From assembly GCA_031402435.1 (NCBI GenBank), contig JANNSJ010000057.1, positions 22,990 through 86,989 on the forward strand: a stretch of DNA of 64,000 bases. The letters run 5' to 3'. This document shows, one piece after another, positions 43,551 through 52,538 of the stretch (position 1 is its first letter; each line of letters begins with the position of its first letter). The notes under the pieces were generated by a model that saw nothing but the letters and a program-made list of their open reading frames with translations, was not told the origin of the DNA and made no database searches. Position numbers and translations under genes: made by a program. The stretch comes from UBA11986 sp031402435. Its GTDB lineage: Bacteria > Bacteroidota > Ignavibacteria > UBA10030 > UBA6906.

Positions 43551-44522
43551 ATGACGCAAGGGCAGCAACATACCAAACGGTGGACATCCACTCTCGGTTC
43601 GCAAATCGGGATCGGGCTTGCACTCTTCTGTGAAGTTATTCTGTTTACGGTGCTCTCTCCCCACTTCCTTACCACCGATAACCTGCTGAATGTTTCGCTT
43701 CAGGTTTCCATCACGGCGATCATTGCTGTGGGAATGACGTTCGTGATTCTGACGAACGGCATCGATCTCTCTGTTGGTTCAGTCGTGGCATTCGTCGGCG
43801 TGATCGTCACCAGCATGATGACGCTTGCCCTTCCGGTGTTCGTTACGTTGACGCTGGCGATTCTTACGGGCTTGCTCGTTGGCGCGGCGTCAGGTGCGTT
43901 TGCGGGCCTCGTCATCACCCGATTCCGGATTACGCCCTTCATTGTTACAATGGCAATCATGACCATCCTGCGCGGTGGTGCGTTCATCTACACGCAAGGG
44001 CGTCCGATCTGGGAGTTACCTGAGGAGTTCAAAATACTCGGCAGCGAACGGTTGCTCGGTGTACCGGTACCAACGGTCATCATGATTCTCGTGTTCATCG
44101 TTGCACACATTGCACTCACACGCACGCGCTTCGGCAGGCATGTGTATGCAGTCGGCGGCAACCCGGAAGCGGCTCGGCTCGCAGGCATCAGAACCAACCG
44201 CGTGCTCATTCAAGTGTACACGTTGTGCGGCGTGTTGACCGCGCTCAGCGGAATCCTGCTTGCATCACGCCTCAACTCCGGTCAGCCCAACGCCGGACTG
44301 ATGTACGAGCTGGATGTCATTGCATCGGTCGTTGTCGGTGGCACCAGCCTCAACGGAGGACGCGGTTCGGTCATCGGCACGTTCATCGGCTCGATGCTGA
44401 TTGCAGTATTGAGGAATGGATTGAACCTGCTCGACGTGGAATCGTACGTTCAGCAGGTGGTCGTTGGCGTGGTGATATTGCTGGCGGTGATGGTGGACCA
44501 ATTGAGAAGAATGAAGATTTGA
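43551..44522 (+). CDS. Sugar ABC transporter permease (RbsC-type)
   Basis: 323 residues, eight to ten membrane helices. Conserved RbsC/BPD_transp_2 features: VGMTFVILTNGIDLSVGSVVAFVG, GLVITRFRITPFIVTMAIMTILRGGAF, YAVGGNPEAARLAGI, VVVGGTSLNGGRGSVIGTFIGSMLIAVL. It forms the membrane channel for a ribose/galactose/xylose-type importer with the binding protein just upstream. The RbsA-like ATPase that normally accompanies this pair is not in the window, so it must be supplied from elsewhere. Confidence 0.9.
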   Translation: MTQGQQHTKRWTSTLGSQIGIGLALFCEVILFTVLSPHFLTTDNLLNVSLQVSITAIIAVGMTFVILTNGIDLSVGSVVAFVGVIVTSMMTLALPVFVTLTLAILTGLLVGAASGAFAGLVITRFRITPFIVTMAIMTILRGGAFIYTQGRPIWELPEEFKILGSERLLGVPVPTVIMILVFIVAHIALTRTRFGRHVYAVGGNPEAARLAGIRTNRVLIQVYTLCGVLTALSGILLASRLNSGQPNAGLMYELDVIASVVVGGTSLNGGRGSVIGTFIGSMLIAVLRNGLNLLDVESYVQQVVVGVVILLAVMVDQLRRMKI

Positions 44523-44580
44523 GATTTCTGATTGCGGATTTTGATTTGAGGTTTGTAATGTAAATTATGAGGAGATACTT

Positions 44581-47500
44581 ATGCGACTGCAACTGATTGC
44601 CATTCTACTGTTCCTGTTACAACATCTTGCTCTCGCTCAATCCAACATCGACAAGCTCGTTGAGCAACTCGACTTCCTGAGCAGCGGGTCGATCAACAAC
44701 TGGAAATACAGCACCGACCTCTCCCTCGATCCGACAAAACCGGGGTTCGATGATTCACAATGGAGGAACCTGAAACTCGACGAGCGCATCTTCCCCGACT
44801 CATGCTGGATCAGAAAAGAGATCATCCTGCCGGAACGCATTCTCGGTAAAACCATCAGCGGACCGATGAAATTCCTCGTCTCTGTAGATGACTATGGCTA
44901 CATGTGGATTGACGGCGTAAGCAAGGGGCACTTCCCTTGGGACGGGGAATTCGTCTTAACAACCAATGCAAAGTCGGGACAAAAGGTCACGGTCGCAATC
45001 AAAGCCATCAACACGGGCGGGCCGTTGCGCCTCATCCGCGCGCAGATTCAATCAGAGGGCTCGCTGGAACTTCGCAAGATGATAGAGGATTTCTCACTCA
45101 GCATCCGGGTTGGGCAGAAACTCCTGAGTCCCGATACCTACCAGTCCAATGCCCGCGTGAAAGTCGACCCGAAGGTCGACAAATCAGTTATGGATGGATG
45201 GGAGAAAAAGGGAATCAACGATTTCCTCCAATCAACCGTAACGAAGCTGGACGTAGATGCTCTCAAGAATGGAGAGGTCGACAAGTTCATTGCCTCTCTC
45301 AATTCCATCCGCACACAACTGAAACCAGTCGGACGTTTTGCCAAACGCTTCACACTCTACTTCGATTCCAATGCACACATCGACGCTGCATGGCTCTGGC
45401 GCGACAAGGAGACCATCGAGGTCTGCAAGAATACGTTCGCTTCCGTCTTCAACATGATGAACCAGCGACCAGACTTCACCTACACACAAAGCGCTGCCGC
45501 GTATTACGATTGGATGGAGCGACTCTACCCCGACATTTTCAAGAAGATGCAGGAACGTGTCAAGGACGGACGTTGGGAAATCGTCGGTGGGATGTGGGTG
45601 GAGCCAGACTGCAATCTGCCGAGCGGCGAATCATGGGCGCGGCATCTTCTCTATTCAAAACGCTACTTCAAGCAGAAGTTCGGCGTCAACGTGAAGATCG
45701 GGTGGAACCCCGACTCGTTCGGCTACAACTGGAACATGCCCCAGTTCTACACTCAAGCCGGCATCGACGCATTCATCACACAGAAGATCGGATGGAACGA
45801 CACCAACGTGTTTCCTCACCGCGTCTTCTGGTGGGAATCACCCGATGGCTCACGCATCCTCAGCTATTTTCCGTTCGACTACGTGAACGAAATCAGCAAT
45901 CCGTTTCAACTCGTCGATTGGCAGCGGCAATTTGAAGCGAACACGGGATTCACCAAGATGATGATACTCTTCGGCGTGGGCGACCACGGCGGCGGACCAT
46001 CGCTGGCAATGCTCGACAGGATTGACCGGCTGAGAAATCTCGACATCTACCCCGCAATCGAATACGGCACCGCCACAACATACCTTGACTGGATGAAGAA
46101 GCAGGATCTTTCCAAAGTGCCCACATGGAATGATGAACTCTACCTTGAATACCATCAGGGTACATACACGACACAGGCGAAGATGAAAAAGTTCAACCGG
46201 ACAAGTGAAGTGCTCCTCACGAACGCCGAGAAGTTCGGCTCAATTGCAGCAACGCTTGGTGGCTCCTATGTTCAACACGACTACGAAGCCGCATGGCGGA
46301 AACTTCTCTTCAACCAGTTCCATGATATTCTCCCTGGTTCCGGTATCCGTGAAGTGTACATCGATGCAACTGAAACGCACACCGAAGCGCAGACAATCGG
46401 GAACCACCTGTTGACCGATGCTCTCCACTCCATCGCTCAGAATGTGAACACGTCTGGCGCGACCAAAGGAAAGCCGGTTGTCGTCTTCAATCCCCTCTCC
46501 TGGAGTCGGACTGATTTTGTAAAGCTCTCAATACCATTTTCGGCAAAGGACGAATACTCAGTGTTTGAGTCTGGCAAAGAGATTCCTTCCCAGACAATCA
46601 GGATGGATCTGTACAACTCCGAGATTCTCTTTGTTGCTGCGAACGTTCCCTCTCTCGGATACAAGACATTCGAGCTGAGGAAAAAGAAACCATCACCAAC
46701 AACATCCTCACTGAAGATCAGTTCAACCAGCGTCGAGAACAAGTCGTTCAGGGTTTCCATTGGCACCGACTCCGGTTGGATCAAGAGCATCGTCGATCTG
46801 CGAAATGGGAGAGAACTTCTGAGCGGCCCGGGCAACGAGCTGCAAATCCTCGAAGACAAACCCTCAGCGTGGGATGCATGGAACATCGGCCTGACGGGCG
46901 TGAAGTTTCCCTCGACATTCAGGCGGGCGGAGATCATCGAGAACGGGCCGGTCAGGATTGTGCTGCGGCTGCATCGTGACTACCTGAAGCCCGGAACAAA
47001 GAAGGACTTCCCGACGGAGGATTTCCCCTCCAGCTTCTTCACGCAGGACGTCATACTGTATGATGGGATTGACCGCATCGATTTCCGGACGGATGTTGAT
47101 TGGTGGGAGGACAAGACGATGCTGAAGGTCGCATTCCCGCTCACCGTGCAGGATACGGTTGCCACGTACGAGATTCCGTTCGGCACCATCCGGCGCTCGA
47201 CGCAGATGCGTGACAGTTGGGAGAAAGCAAAGGTGGAAGTCCCGGCACAACGCTGGGCCGATGTATCTTCCAGTGGATATGGCGTTAGTCTGTTGAACAA
47301 TTCAAAGTACGGGTACGATATCAAAGGGAACACGATGCGGCTTTCACTCCTCCGCTCTCCTCAATGGCCCGATCCCACGGCGGACAGAGGCAAGCACTCG
47401 ATTGAGTATTCACTGCTGCCTCACACCGGAACGTGGCAGGATGGGCAGACAGTCAGGCGGGGATACGAGTTCAACAATCCACTGATCGCCGTTGTGAGCG

Positions 47501-47793
47501 ATCCACACAAAGGGGCGCTTCCTCCGTCTCATTCGTTCATCAAGCTCGAGCCAGCAAATCTTGTTCTTTCAATGGTGAAAAAGGCCGAGGATTTCGATGC
47601 ATGGATTGTGCAGTGGTACGATGCAAGCGGACAGGACTCCGAAGCGCGTCTCCAGCTTCCCCAGAAACCAAAGAAAGTCCTGACGACCAACTTCCTCGAA
47701 GAGGACGGCGAACCAATTCAGACGAATGGGAACACGCTGACTGTACGAACGAAGAAGAACTCGATTACGACGGTGAAGATCTATTACCGATGA
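44581..47793 (+). CDS. Exported glycoside hydrolase family 38 alpha-mannosidase
   Basis: 1070 residues, GAGGAG before the ATG, signal peptide MRLQLIAILLFLLQHLALAQ. After a beta-sandwich-like N-terminal region (about 30-250) comes the GH38 catalytic core: FDSNAHIDAAWLWRDKETIEVCKNTF (His and Asp zinc ligands), GGMWVEPDCNLPSGESWARHLLYS, GWNPDSFGYNWNMPQ with the Asp nucleophile, and FGVGDHGGGPS with a zinc-binding His. The middle helical domain (YEAAWRKLLFNQFHDILPGSGIREVY) and the long beta C-terminal region are also typical. It hydrolyses alpha-mannosides with retention of configuration, in the periplasm or outside. Last gene of the sugar block. Confidence 0.92.
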   Translation: MRLQLIAILLFLLQHLALAQSNIDKLVEQLDFLSSGSINNWKYSTDLSLDPTKPGFDDSQWRNLKLDERIFPDSCWIRKEIILPERILGKTISGPMKFLVSVDDYGYMWIDGVSKGHFPWDGEFVLTTNAKSGQKVTVAIKAINTGGPLRLIRAQIQSEGSLELRKMIEDFSLSIRVGQKLLSPDTYQSNARVKVDPKVDKSVMDGWEKKGINDFLQSTVTKLDVDALKNGEVDKFIASLNSIRTQLKPVGRFAKRFTLYFDSNAHIDAAWLWRDKETIEVCKNTFASVFNMMNQRPDFTYTQSAAAYYDWMERLYPDIFKKMQERVKDGRWEIVGGMWVEPDCNLPSGESWARHLLYSKRYFKQKFGVNVKIGWNPDSFGYNWNMPQFYTQAGIDAFITQKIGWNDTNVFPHRVFWWESPDGSRILSYFPFDYVNEISNPFQLVDWQRQFEANTGFTKMMILFGVGDHGGGPSLAMLDRIDRLRNLDIYPAIEYGTATTYLDWMKKQDLSKVPTWNDELYLEYHQGTYTTQAKMKKFNRTSEVLLTNAEKFGSIAATLGGSYVQHDYEAAWRKLLFNQFHDILPGSGIREVYIDATETHTEAQTIGNHLLTDALHSIAQNVNTSGATKGKPVVVFNPLSWSRTDFVKLSIPFSAKDEYSVFESGKEIPSQTIRMDLYNSEILFVAANVPSLGYKTFELRKKKPSPTTSSLKISSTSVENKSFRVSIGTDSGWIKSIVDLRNGRELLSGPGNELQILEDKPSAWDAWNIGLTGVKFPSTFRRAEIIENGPVRIVLRLHRDYLKPGTKKDFPTEDFPSSFFTQDVILYDGIDRIDFRTDVDWWEDKTMLKVAFPLTVQDTVATYEIPFGTIRRSTQMRDSWEKAKVEVPAQRWADVSSSGYGVSLLNNSKYGYDIKGNTMRLSLLRSPQWPDPTADRGKHSIEYSLLPHTGTWQDGQTVRRGYEFNNPLIAVVSDPHKGALPPSHSFIKLEPANLVLSMVKKAEDFDAWIVQWYDASGQDSEARLQLPQKPKKVLTTNFLEEDGEPIQTNGNTLTVRTKKNSITTVKIYYR

Positions 47794-47877
47794 GATTGGC
47801 TATTGTAAATGGAAATGCGATTGCGTAGCTTTTGCGGCACAATTAGATGTTAGGCAGCCACTCATTAAGAGGGAACC

Positions 47878-48153
47878 ATGCAAGCCAGAAATCATTTGGA
47901 ACAGATTCTCCGTCAGGCATTGCTCACACTTGTCTTTTCAACCGGGCTACTTCGGGGCCAAACAGACTCGACCGATGCAGACAATTCAATAGCCGAAGGG
48001 GTGTGGGCCCTGCAGTTTTCAATATCGAACAACTTTACATTAACTCCGTTCAAGGGCACCATGCTCTCAGCGAAATATCACCTCTCGACAACAAACGCAA
48101 TTCGTTTTGGGGTTTATGCAAAAAGATGTTTGATCACCTTAAAGCCAGGATAG
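47878..48153 (+). pseudogene. Truncated outer-membrane protein gene (N-terminus only)
   Basis: A 91-codon frame with AGAGGGAACC before the ATG. It encodes a signal peptide (LRQALLTLVFSTGLLRGQ) and a mature start EGVWALQFSISNNFTLTPFKGTMLSAKYHLSTTNAIRFGVYA, the first strands of a Bacteroidota-type outer-membrane barrel. Then the sequence switches abruptly to unrelated residues (KRCLITLKPG) and stops, overlapping the start region of the channel gene. The barrel normally needs 150 or more residues, so this is a remnant, probably cut by the deletion or insertion that brought in the downstream gene. Confidence 0.6.
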
Positions 48154-48161
48154 CCACACCA

Positions 48162-48509
48162 ATGTACGAACACCGCTCCCAGCCGTTGCTTCCGAAGGAA
48201 AAATTCATCCGCCGCCTTGGGCTGCATGGGCTCGTGGCGGGCGTTGCCATTGCCATATCGCTGGGAATAGGCGTCTGCGGCTACCATTTTACGGAAGACC
48301 TGTCGTGGCTGGACTCCCTGCTGAACGCCTCCATGATTCTCGGCGGGATGGGGCCTGTGGATCCGATCAAATCCACGGCGGGCAAGCTGTTCGCGTCCTT
48401 CTATGCGCTCTTCTCGGGCATCGTGTTTATTGCCATCGCCGGAATCCTGATTGCGCCGGCGGCACACCGGTTGTTTCATCATCTTCATTTGGAGAGCAAA
48501 GGGAAATAG
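48162..48509 (+). CDS. Small two-helix membrane protein, ion-channel-like
   Basis: 115 residues from ATG 48162 (MYEHRSQPLLPKEKF); an in-frame ATG at 48126 would add 12. Helix 1 (GLVAGVAIAISLGIGVCGYHF), a re-entrant-looking segment (LSWLDSLLNASMILGGMGPVD) and helix 2 (FASFYALFSGIVFIAIAGILIAPAAHRLFHH) resemble the helix-pore-helix plan of two-TM ion channels. The canonical K-channel filter TVGYG is absent; MGPVD stands in its place. I recall small bacterial proteins with the same MYEHRSQPLLP opening; their function is unassigned. The gene abuts a truncated outer-membrane gene and a repeat array, an unstable region. Confidence 0.65.
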   Translation: MYEHRSQPLLPKEKFIRRLGLHGLVAGVAIAISLGIGVCGYHFTEDLSWLDSLLNASMILGGMGPVDPIKSTAGKLFASFYALFSGIVFIAIAGILIAPAAHRLFHHLHLESKGK

Positions 48510-48518
48510 AAATCAGGC

Positions 48519-48957
48519 GGATCAGCGTTCTCATTGATTAACGCCGTAGGTCAGACATTCCTGTCTGACCGCAGAGGACAAAACGATGGTGCTTAGCGGA
48601 CAGGCAGGAATGCCTGTCCTACCAAAATAAACGGATCAGCGTTCTCATTGATCAACGCCGTAGGTCAGACATTCTTATCTGACACAAAGGACAAAACGAT
48701 GATGCTCGGCGGACAGGCAAGAATGCCTGTCCTACAAACAACGGGGTCAGCGTTCTCATCGATTAACGCCGTAGGTCAGACATTCTTGTCTGACCGCTGA
48801 GGACAAACGGTGATGCTCGGCGGACAGGCAGGAATGCCTGTCCTACAAACAACGGGGTCAGCTCTTTCATTGATTTACATCGTAGGTCAGACATTCTTGT
48901 CTGACCGCAGAGGACAACGGTTATGCTCGACGGACAAGCAGGAATGCCTGTCCTACA
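48519..48957 (+). repeat. Four tandem copies of a two-palindrome REP-like unit
   Basis: Units of 111-114 bp start at 48546, 48660, 48771 and 48882 (first base of GTAGGTCAGAC). Each contains GGTCAGACATTCTTGTCTGACC-type and GGACAGGCAGGAATGCCTGTCC-type palindromes joined by GAGGACAAAACG and GATGCTCGGC. The units are joined by a conserved GGTCAGCGTTCTCATTGATTAACGCC spacer. The two hairpins are related to each other (GTCAGACATTC / GGCAGGAATGCC). It is the arrangement of BIME/REP elements mobilised by RAYT transposases; no such gene is nearby. It fills the gap before the class V aminotransferase. Confidence 0.85.
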
Positions 48958-48995
48958 CATGGTTTGGAATTCTAACTTTTACAAACTCTCGCATC

Positions 48996-50159
48996 ATGCT
49001 TGATCCAACAACCCTCCGCAAAGCCCGCGCACTCTTCCCCCACACTGCACAGGGGAAGATCTACCTGAACCATGCGGGCACGAGTCCTCTTTCGACACGC
49101 GTTGTCGATGCCATGACAAAGTATCTGCATGAGCGATCAGCGGGAAAGCTCGAAACGTACTTCGACGACCTTCACATGGTGACGGAAGTGCGTTCGTTTG
49201 TCCAGCGCCTCATCAACGCAGAATCACCCGACAGGATCGCTCTTGCGCCGAACACATCAGATGCAATCAACATCGTTGCTGATGGCATCGACTGGAAATC
49301 CGGTGACAGGATACTGCTGAACGATCTCGAATTCCCGGCGAACGTGTGGCCATACCTGAACCTGAAACAACTCGGCGTTGAGCTGGATGTCATCCCATCC
49401 CCGGACGGAAGAATCACTCCGGACCAGATCGAGAAAGCGATCACGCCGCGAACGCGTCTTGTTGCGTTGAGTGCCGTGCAGTTCCTCTCCGGCTATCGGG
49501 CAGATGTTGCTGCCATCGGTACAATGTGCAGGCAGAAACGAATCGTCTTTGCTGTCGATGGCATACAGGCGGTCGGCGCAGTTAAAGTGGATGTGCAGGC
49601 GATGAAGATTGATGCGCTCGCGGCAGGCGGACAGAAGTGGCAGATGTCCCCGCACGGAACGGGTTTCCTCTATCTCACGGAGGAATTACAGTCGCAGATC
49701 CACCAGAAGAATCTTGGTTGGCTCAGCGTGAAAGACCCGTGGGATTTCTCGAACTACACCCAGCCCTTGGATGCAACCGCTCGACGATACGAAGGCGGTT
49801 CCCTCATCATGCCAAGCCTGTGGGGAATGCATGCGGGACTGGGAATGATTCTGGAGTTCGGCATGGAGGCAATCGAAGCGCAACTCCTCGGCCTGACACA
49901 GATTCTCATCGACGGCTTCCGGAATATCGACGGCGTGACGCTATACAGTTCGACCGAGCCTAGCGAACGCGCCGGCATTGTAACGATCAAACTTCCAGCA
50001 AACGTCGACCCGAAGGCACTGTTCAAGAAACTCCTGGCAAGGAACATCACTACAGGTTTGCGTTCAGGATTGATACGCTACTCGCCGCACTTCTATTGTT
50101 CGCCGGAAGAGATGAAGATGACGGTAGAGGCAACGCAAGCGAGCATCAAGGAGCCATGA
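48996..50159 (+). CDS. Class V aminotransferase-fold PLP enzyme
   Basis: 387 residues from ATG 48996 (MLDPTTLRKARALFPHTAQGKIYLNHAGTSPLS). The frame is open 62 codons further upstream, but that part translates the palindromic repeats and is not credible. Class V features: IYLNHAGTSPLSTRV, ALAPNTSDAINIVADGI, QFLSGYRADVAAIG, VDGIQAVGAVKVDV and the PLP lysine in AAGGQKWQMSPHGTGFLYL. The subgroup (cysteine desulfurase, isopenicillin-N epimerase or kynureninase-like) is not certain. There is no catalytic Cys loop obvious for a SufS desulfurase. A following APC permease suggests amino-acid metabolism. Confidence 0.85.
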   Translation: MLDPTTLRKARALFPHTAQGKIYLNHAGTSPLSTRVVDAMTKYLHERSAGKLETYFDDLHMVTEVRSFVQRLINAESPDRIALAPNTSDAINIVADGIDWKSGDRILLNDLEFPANVWPYLNLKQLGVELDVIPSPDGRITPDQIEKAITPRTRLVALSAVQFLSGYRADVAAIGTMCRQKRIVFAVDGIQAVGAVKVDVQAMKIDALAAGGQKWQMSPHGTGFLYLTEELQSQIHQKNLGWLSVKDPWDFSNYTQPLDATARRYEGGSLIMPSLWGMHAGLGMILEFGMEAIEAQLLGLTQILIDGFRNIDGVTLYSSTEPSERAGIVTIKLPANVDPKALFKKLLARNITTGLRSGLIRYSPHFYCSPEEMKMTVEATQASIKEP

Positions 50160-50283
50160 ACGTTACACAAACCCGAGCATTCGGAACTGCACGGCAGTGT
50201 GCGAAGGCAGACTATCTACTACACCCTTCGTTTCCGACTATGAATGAGTGCGGGGTTTGCAGTTCCGAAGATTCTCTTTCGTT

Positions 50284-50306
50284 CATTTCTCTTCTAAAGA
50301 GAAATG
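50284..50306. other. Perfect 10-bp inverted repeat before permease gene
   Basis: CATTTCTCTT-CTA-AAGAGAAATG lies about 33 bases before the permease start. No T-tract follows, so it is more likely an operator or leader hairpin than a terminator. No regulator is identified. Confidence 0.4.
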
Positions 50307-50338
50307 GACACATAGGCATAAGATAGGCAATCATTCTC

Positions 50339-51676
50339 ATGACTCAACTCAAGCGCGCCCTTTCGAAATTCGACCTCACGATGATCGCCATCGGGGGAAC
50401 GATCGGCTCGGGTATTTTCCTGACGCCATCACTGATTGCGCGTAACCTTGAATCTCCCATCCTCATACTTGGCGTCTGGGTTGTCGGCGGATTGATGGCG
50501 CTTGCGGGATCACTCACGTTCGCCGAACTGGGCGGCATGATGCCCGGCGCAGGCGGTGTGTACGTCTATCTCTCCCGCACGTATGGAAAACTCTTCGGAT
50601 TTCTGTTTGGCTGGGCGTATCTTCTCGTTGTGAACACCGGAGGCATCGCGGCGTTGAGTCTTGCATTCGCCACGTATCTTGGTTTCTTCATCCCGCTTGG
50701 CGCGACAGCCATCAAAGCCGTCGCAATCCTCGGGCTTATACTTCTCACTGTCATCAATGTTGTTGGCGTGAAAGCAGGTGGAATGTTCTCGGATGTGTTC
50801 ACATTGCTGAAGCTTGTCGGCATCGCAGGCGTCATCGCCGTTGGAATGTTCTGGGGATCGACAACGGTTACGGACTTCAGTGCAGCGGCAGGCACTCCTC
50901 CGCTTGGACTTATGAGTGCGCTTGCAGTTGCGATGGTCGGTGTGCTATGGTCATACGGCGGTTGGCAGCATGCTTCTTTCACAGCGGGAGAGGCGAAGGA
51001 TCCGGAGCGGAGCGTACCGTTCGCCATGGTCGTGGGGGCGGCGATCGTGGCACTGATCTACGTAACAATCAATGTGGCGTACATGCTTCTCCTGTCGCCG
51101 GAGGCAATCGGCAACTCCCCGCGCGTTGCTGCCGATGCGGTGAGCACGGTCTTTGGCCCTGCAGGAGGAAGTCTCATCGCTCTGACAATCTTCATCTCCA
51201 CATTCGGCACGGCAGGCATCTATACACTCACGGCACCGCGCATCTATTACGCAATGGCCGCCGATGGTGTATTCTTCAAACAAATCGCCGAAGTCCACCC
51301 GCGGTTCAACACTCCTGCAAATGCAATCCTCCTGCAATCAGCTTGGGCTGTCGTCCTCATCCTCTTCTGGGGAACCTTTGAGAACCTCATTTCGTACGTC
51401 GTGTTTACCGATTGGATCTTTTTCGGGCTTGCGGCAGCATGTGTGATCATTCTTCGCCGGAGACTTCCCGATGCAGTCCGTCCATACCGGGTAATCGGTT
51501 ATCCGGTGACCCCTCTCTTTTTTGTGCTTATGGCAGGTTGGTTCGTGGTCAACACCCTGATTGAAAAACCGGAACAGGCCTGGGCAGGAATTATCTTCCT
51601 TGCTTTGGGGGTGCCAGTGTATTATTATTGGAGTACAAGAAACTCTCGTCCACCGCAGAATATGGGGTCTTCATGA
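50339..51676 (+). CDS. APC-family amino-acid permease
   Basis: 445 residues with 12 predicted helices. The opening LSKFDLTMIAIGGTIGSGIFLTPSLIA contains the GSGIF substrate-backbone motif of APC transporters. Further conserved features: SLTFAELGGMMPGAGGVYVYLSRTYGKLFGFLFGW and VGVLWSYGGWQHASFTAGEAKDPERSVPFAM. It resembles the LAT/SteT-type exchangers and imports or exchanges neutral amino acids across the inner membrane. The last codons overlap the start of the receiver protein (ATGA), so the two are translationally coupled, an unusual pairing. Confidence 0.9.
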   Translation: MTQLKRALSKFDLTMIAIGGTIGSGIFLTPSLIARNLESPILILGVWVVGGLMALAGSLTFAELGGMMPGAGGVYVYLSRTYGKLFGFLFGWAYLLVVNTGGIAALSLAFATYLGFFIPLGATAIKAVAILGLILLTVINVVGVKAGGMFSDVFTLLKLVGIAGVIAVGMFWGSTTVTDFSAAAGTPPLGLMSALAVAMVGVLWSYGGWQHASFTAGEAKDPERSVPFAMVVGAAIVALIYVTINVAYMLLLSPEAIGNSPRVAADAVSTVFGPAGGSLIALTIFISTFGTAGIYTLTAPRIYYAMAADGVFFKQIAEVHPRFNTPANAILLQSAWAVVLILFWGTFENLISYVVFTDWIFFGLAAACVIILRRRLPDAVRPYRVIGYPVTPLFFVLMAGWFVVNTLIEKPEQAWAGIIFLALGVPVYYYWSTRNSRPPQNMGSS

Positions 51677-52032
51677 AAGTTGGTTCAACCATCCTGGTCA
51701 TCGATGATAACGAAGACTTCCGCAAGCTGTTGGCCGAGACTCTCATCATGTGGGGCTACAACGCCGCCGAGGCTGTGGATGGCGAACACGCGCTTTCCAT
51801 CATTGAGCAGTTCTCACCAGACCTCGTGATTGTGGACCTCGACATGCCGAATATGGATGGATTGGAGTTCACACGACGGGTGAAAGAGATCAATCCGAAC
51901 TTTCCTGTCATCATGGTCACGGCTTTCGCCAGGTTCTATACATCGGAAGAGATCACGGCCTCGCATCCGGACGCATTCCTGCAAAAGCCTGTGCACATGG
52001 ACAAGCTGCTCGAAGTCATCCAACAAATGTGA
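51673..52032 (+). CDS. Stand-alone receiver-domain protein
   Basis: 119 residues from ATG 51673, overlapping the permease stop by four bases. A complete CheY-like receiver without output domain: ILVIDDNEDFRKLLAETL with the acidic pair, LVIVDLDMPNMDGLEF with phospho-acceptor Asp, VIMVTAFARFY with the conserved Thr, and FLQKPVHMDKL with the Lys. It probably acts as a phosphate relay or protein-binding switch. No kinase is adjacent. A decayed near-copy follows directly, indicating a tandem duplication. Confidence 0.87.
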   Translation: MKVGSTILVIDDNEDFRKLLAETLIMWGYNAAEAVDGEHALSIIEQFSPDLVIVDLDMPNMDGLEFTRRVKEINPNFPVIMVTAFARFYTSEEITASHPDAFLQKPVHMDKLLEVIQQM

Positions 52033-52087
52033 TGGGCCAGACAATGCATTCCATCAACACACCTGCCCGTTCAGGTACTTCTCCGCG

Positions 52088-52446
52088 ATAAAACCCGGCT
52101 CCCGAATTCTGGTCGTGGATGACAACCTTGACTTTCGCCAGATGCTTGCGGCGGCACTCCGGGGACACGGCTTTCTCGTGAGTGAAGCCTCTGATGGTGA
52201 GGTGGCTCTGACCGTTCTGCCAAACACGCACCCGATATGGCCATTGTGGATCTCGATATGCCCAAACTCAACGGCCTTGAATTTTCCAAGAAAGTAAAAG
52301 CGGCCATGGCCACATTTCCCATCGTGATGGTGACCGGGTATGCGCAGTTCTATTCAGCGGCCGAGATTCTCTCCGTGGGCGTTGATGCGTTCCTGCAGAA
52401 GCCCGTGCCGATGGGGAAACTGCTGGACGTCATTTCAAAGATGTGA
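52088..52446 (+). pseudogene. Decayed second receiver-domain gene (start lost, frameshift)
   Basis: The sequence encodes KPGSRILVVDDNLDFRQMLAAALRG, then EASDGEVALTVLPNTHP, and in another frame DMAIVDLDMPKLNGLEFSKKVKAA ... GVDAFLQKPVPMGKLLDVISKM. That is a receiver closely similar to the upstream protein. The expected start codon is ATA (52088-52090) instead of ATG, and one base is missing near 52234 (CCCGATATGG where CCGGATATGG would keep the frame). Two independent lesions make it a pseudogene, unless the intact C-terminal part (ATG 52237) is expressed alone. Confidence 0.75.
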
Positions 52447-52538
52447 GAACGAAACGGAGATCTGTGAGTAGGCAATACAGGATGAGGGTACGGTGACGCG
52501 GTGTTATGTCGTGGCGAGCCAACCTTTCGATCTTGTTA

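Noticed and set aside
44513..44557. Low-complexity stretch of repeated GATTTGAG / GATTTCTGATT before the mannosidase gene
   Set aside because: It resembles the short imperfect AAATC-type repeats seen in many intergenic regions; only one short copy here and no structure, so not listed as an element.
47849..47855. GTTAGGC, a perfect integron R' core, just upstream of the truncated outer-membrane gene
   Set aside because: No complementary R'' box or L boxes were found on the left side, so a single seven-base match is not enough to call an attC.
48810..48995. In-frame upstream extension of the class V aminotransferase
   Set aside because: It translates two of the REP-like units and lacks a start signal; the ATG at 48996 opens the family sequence.
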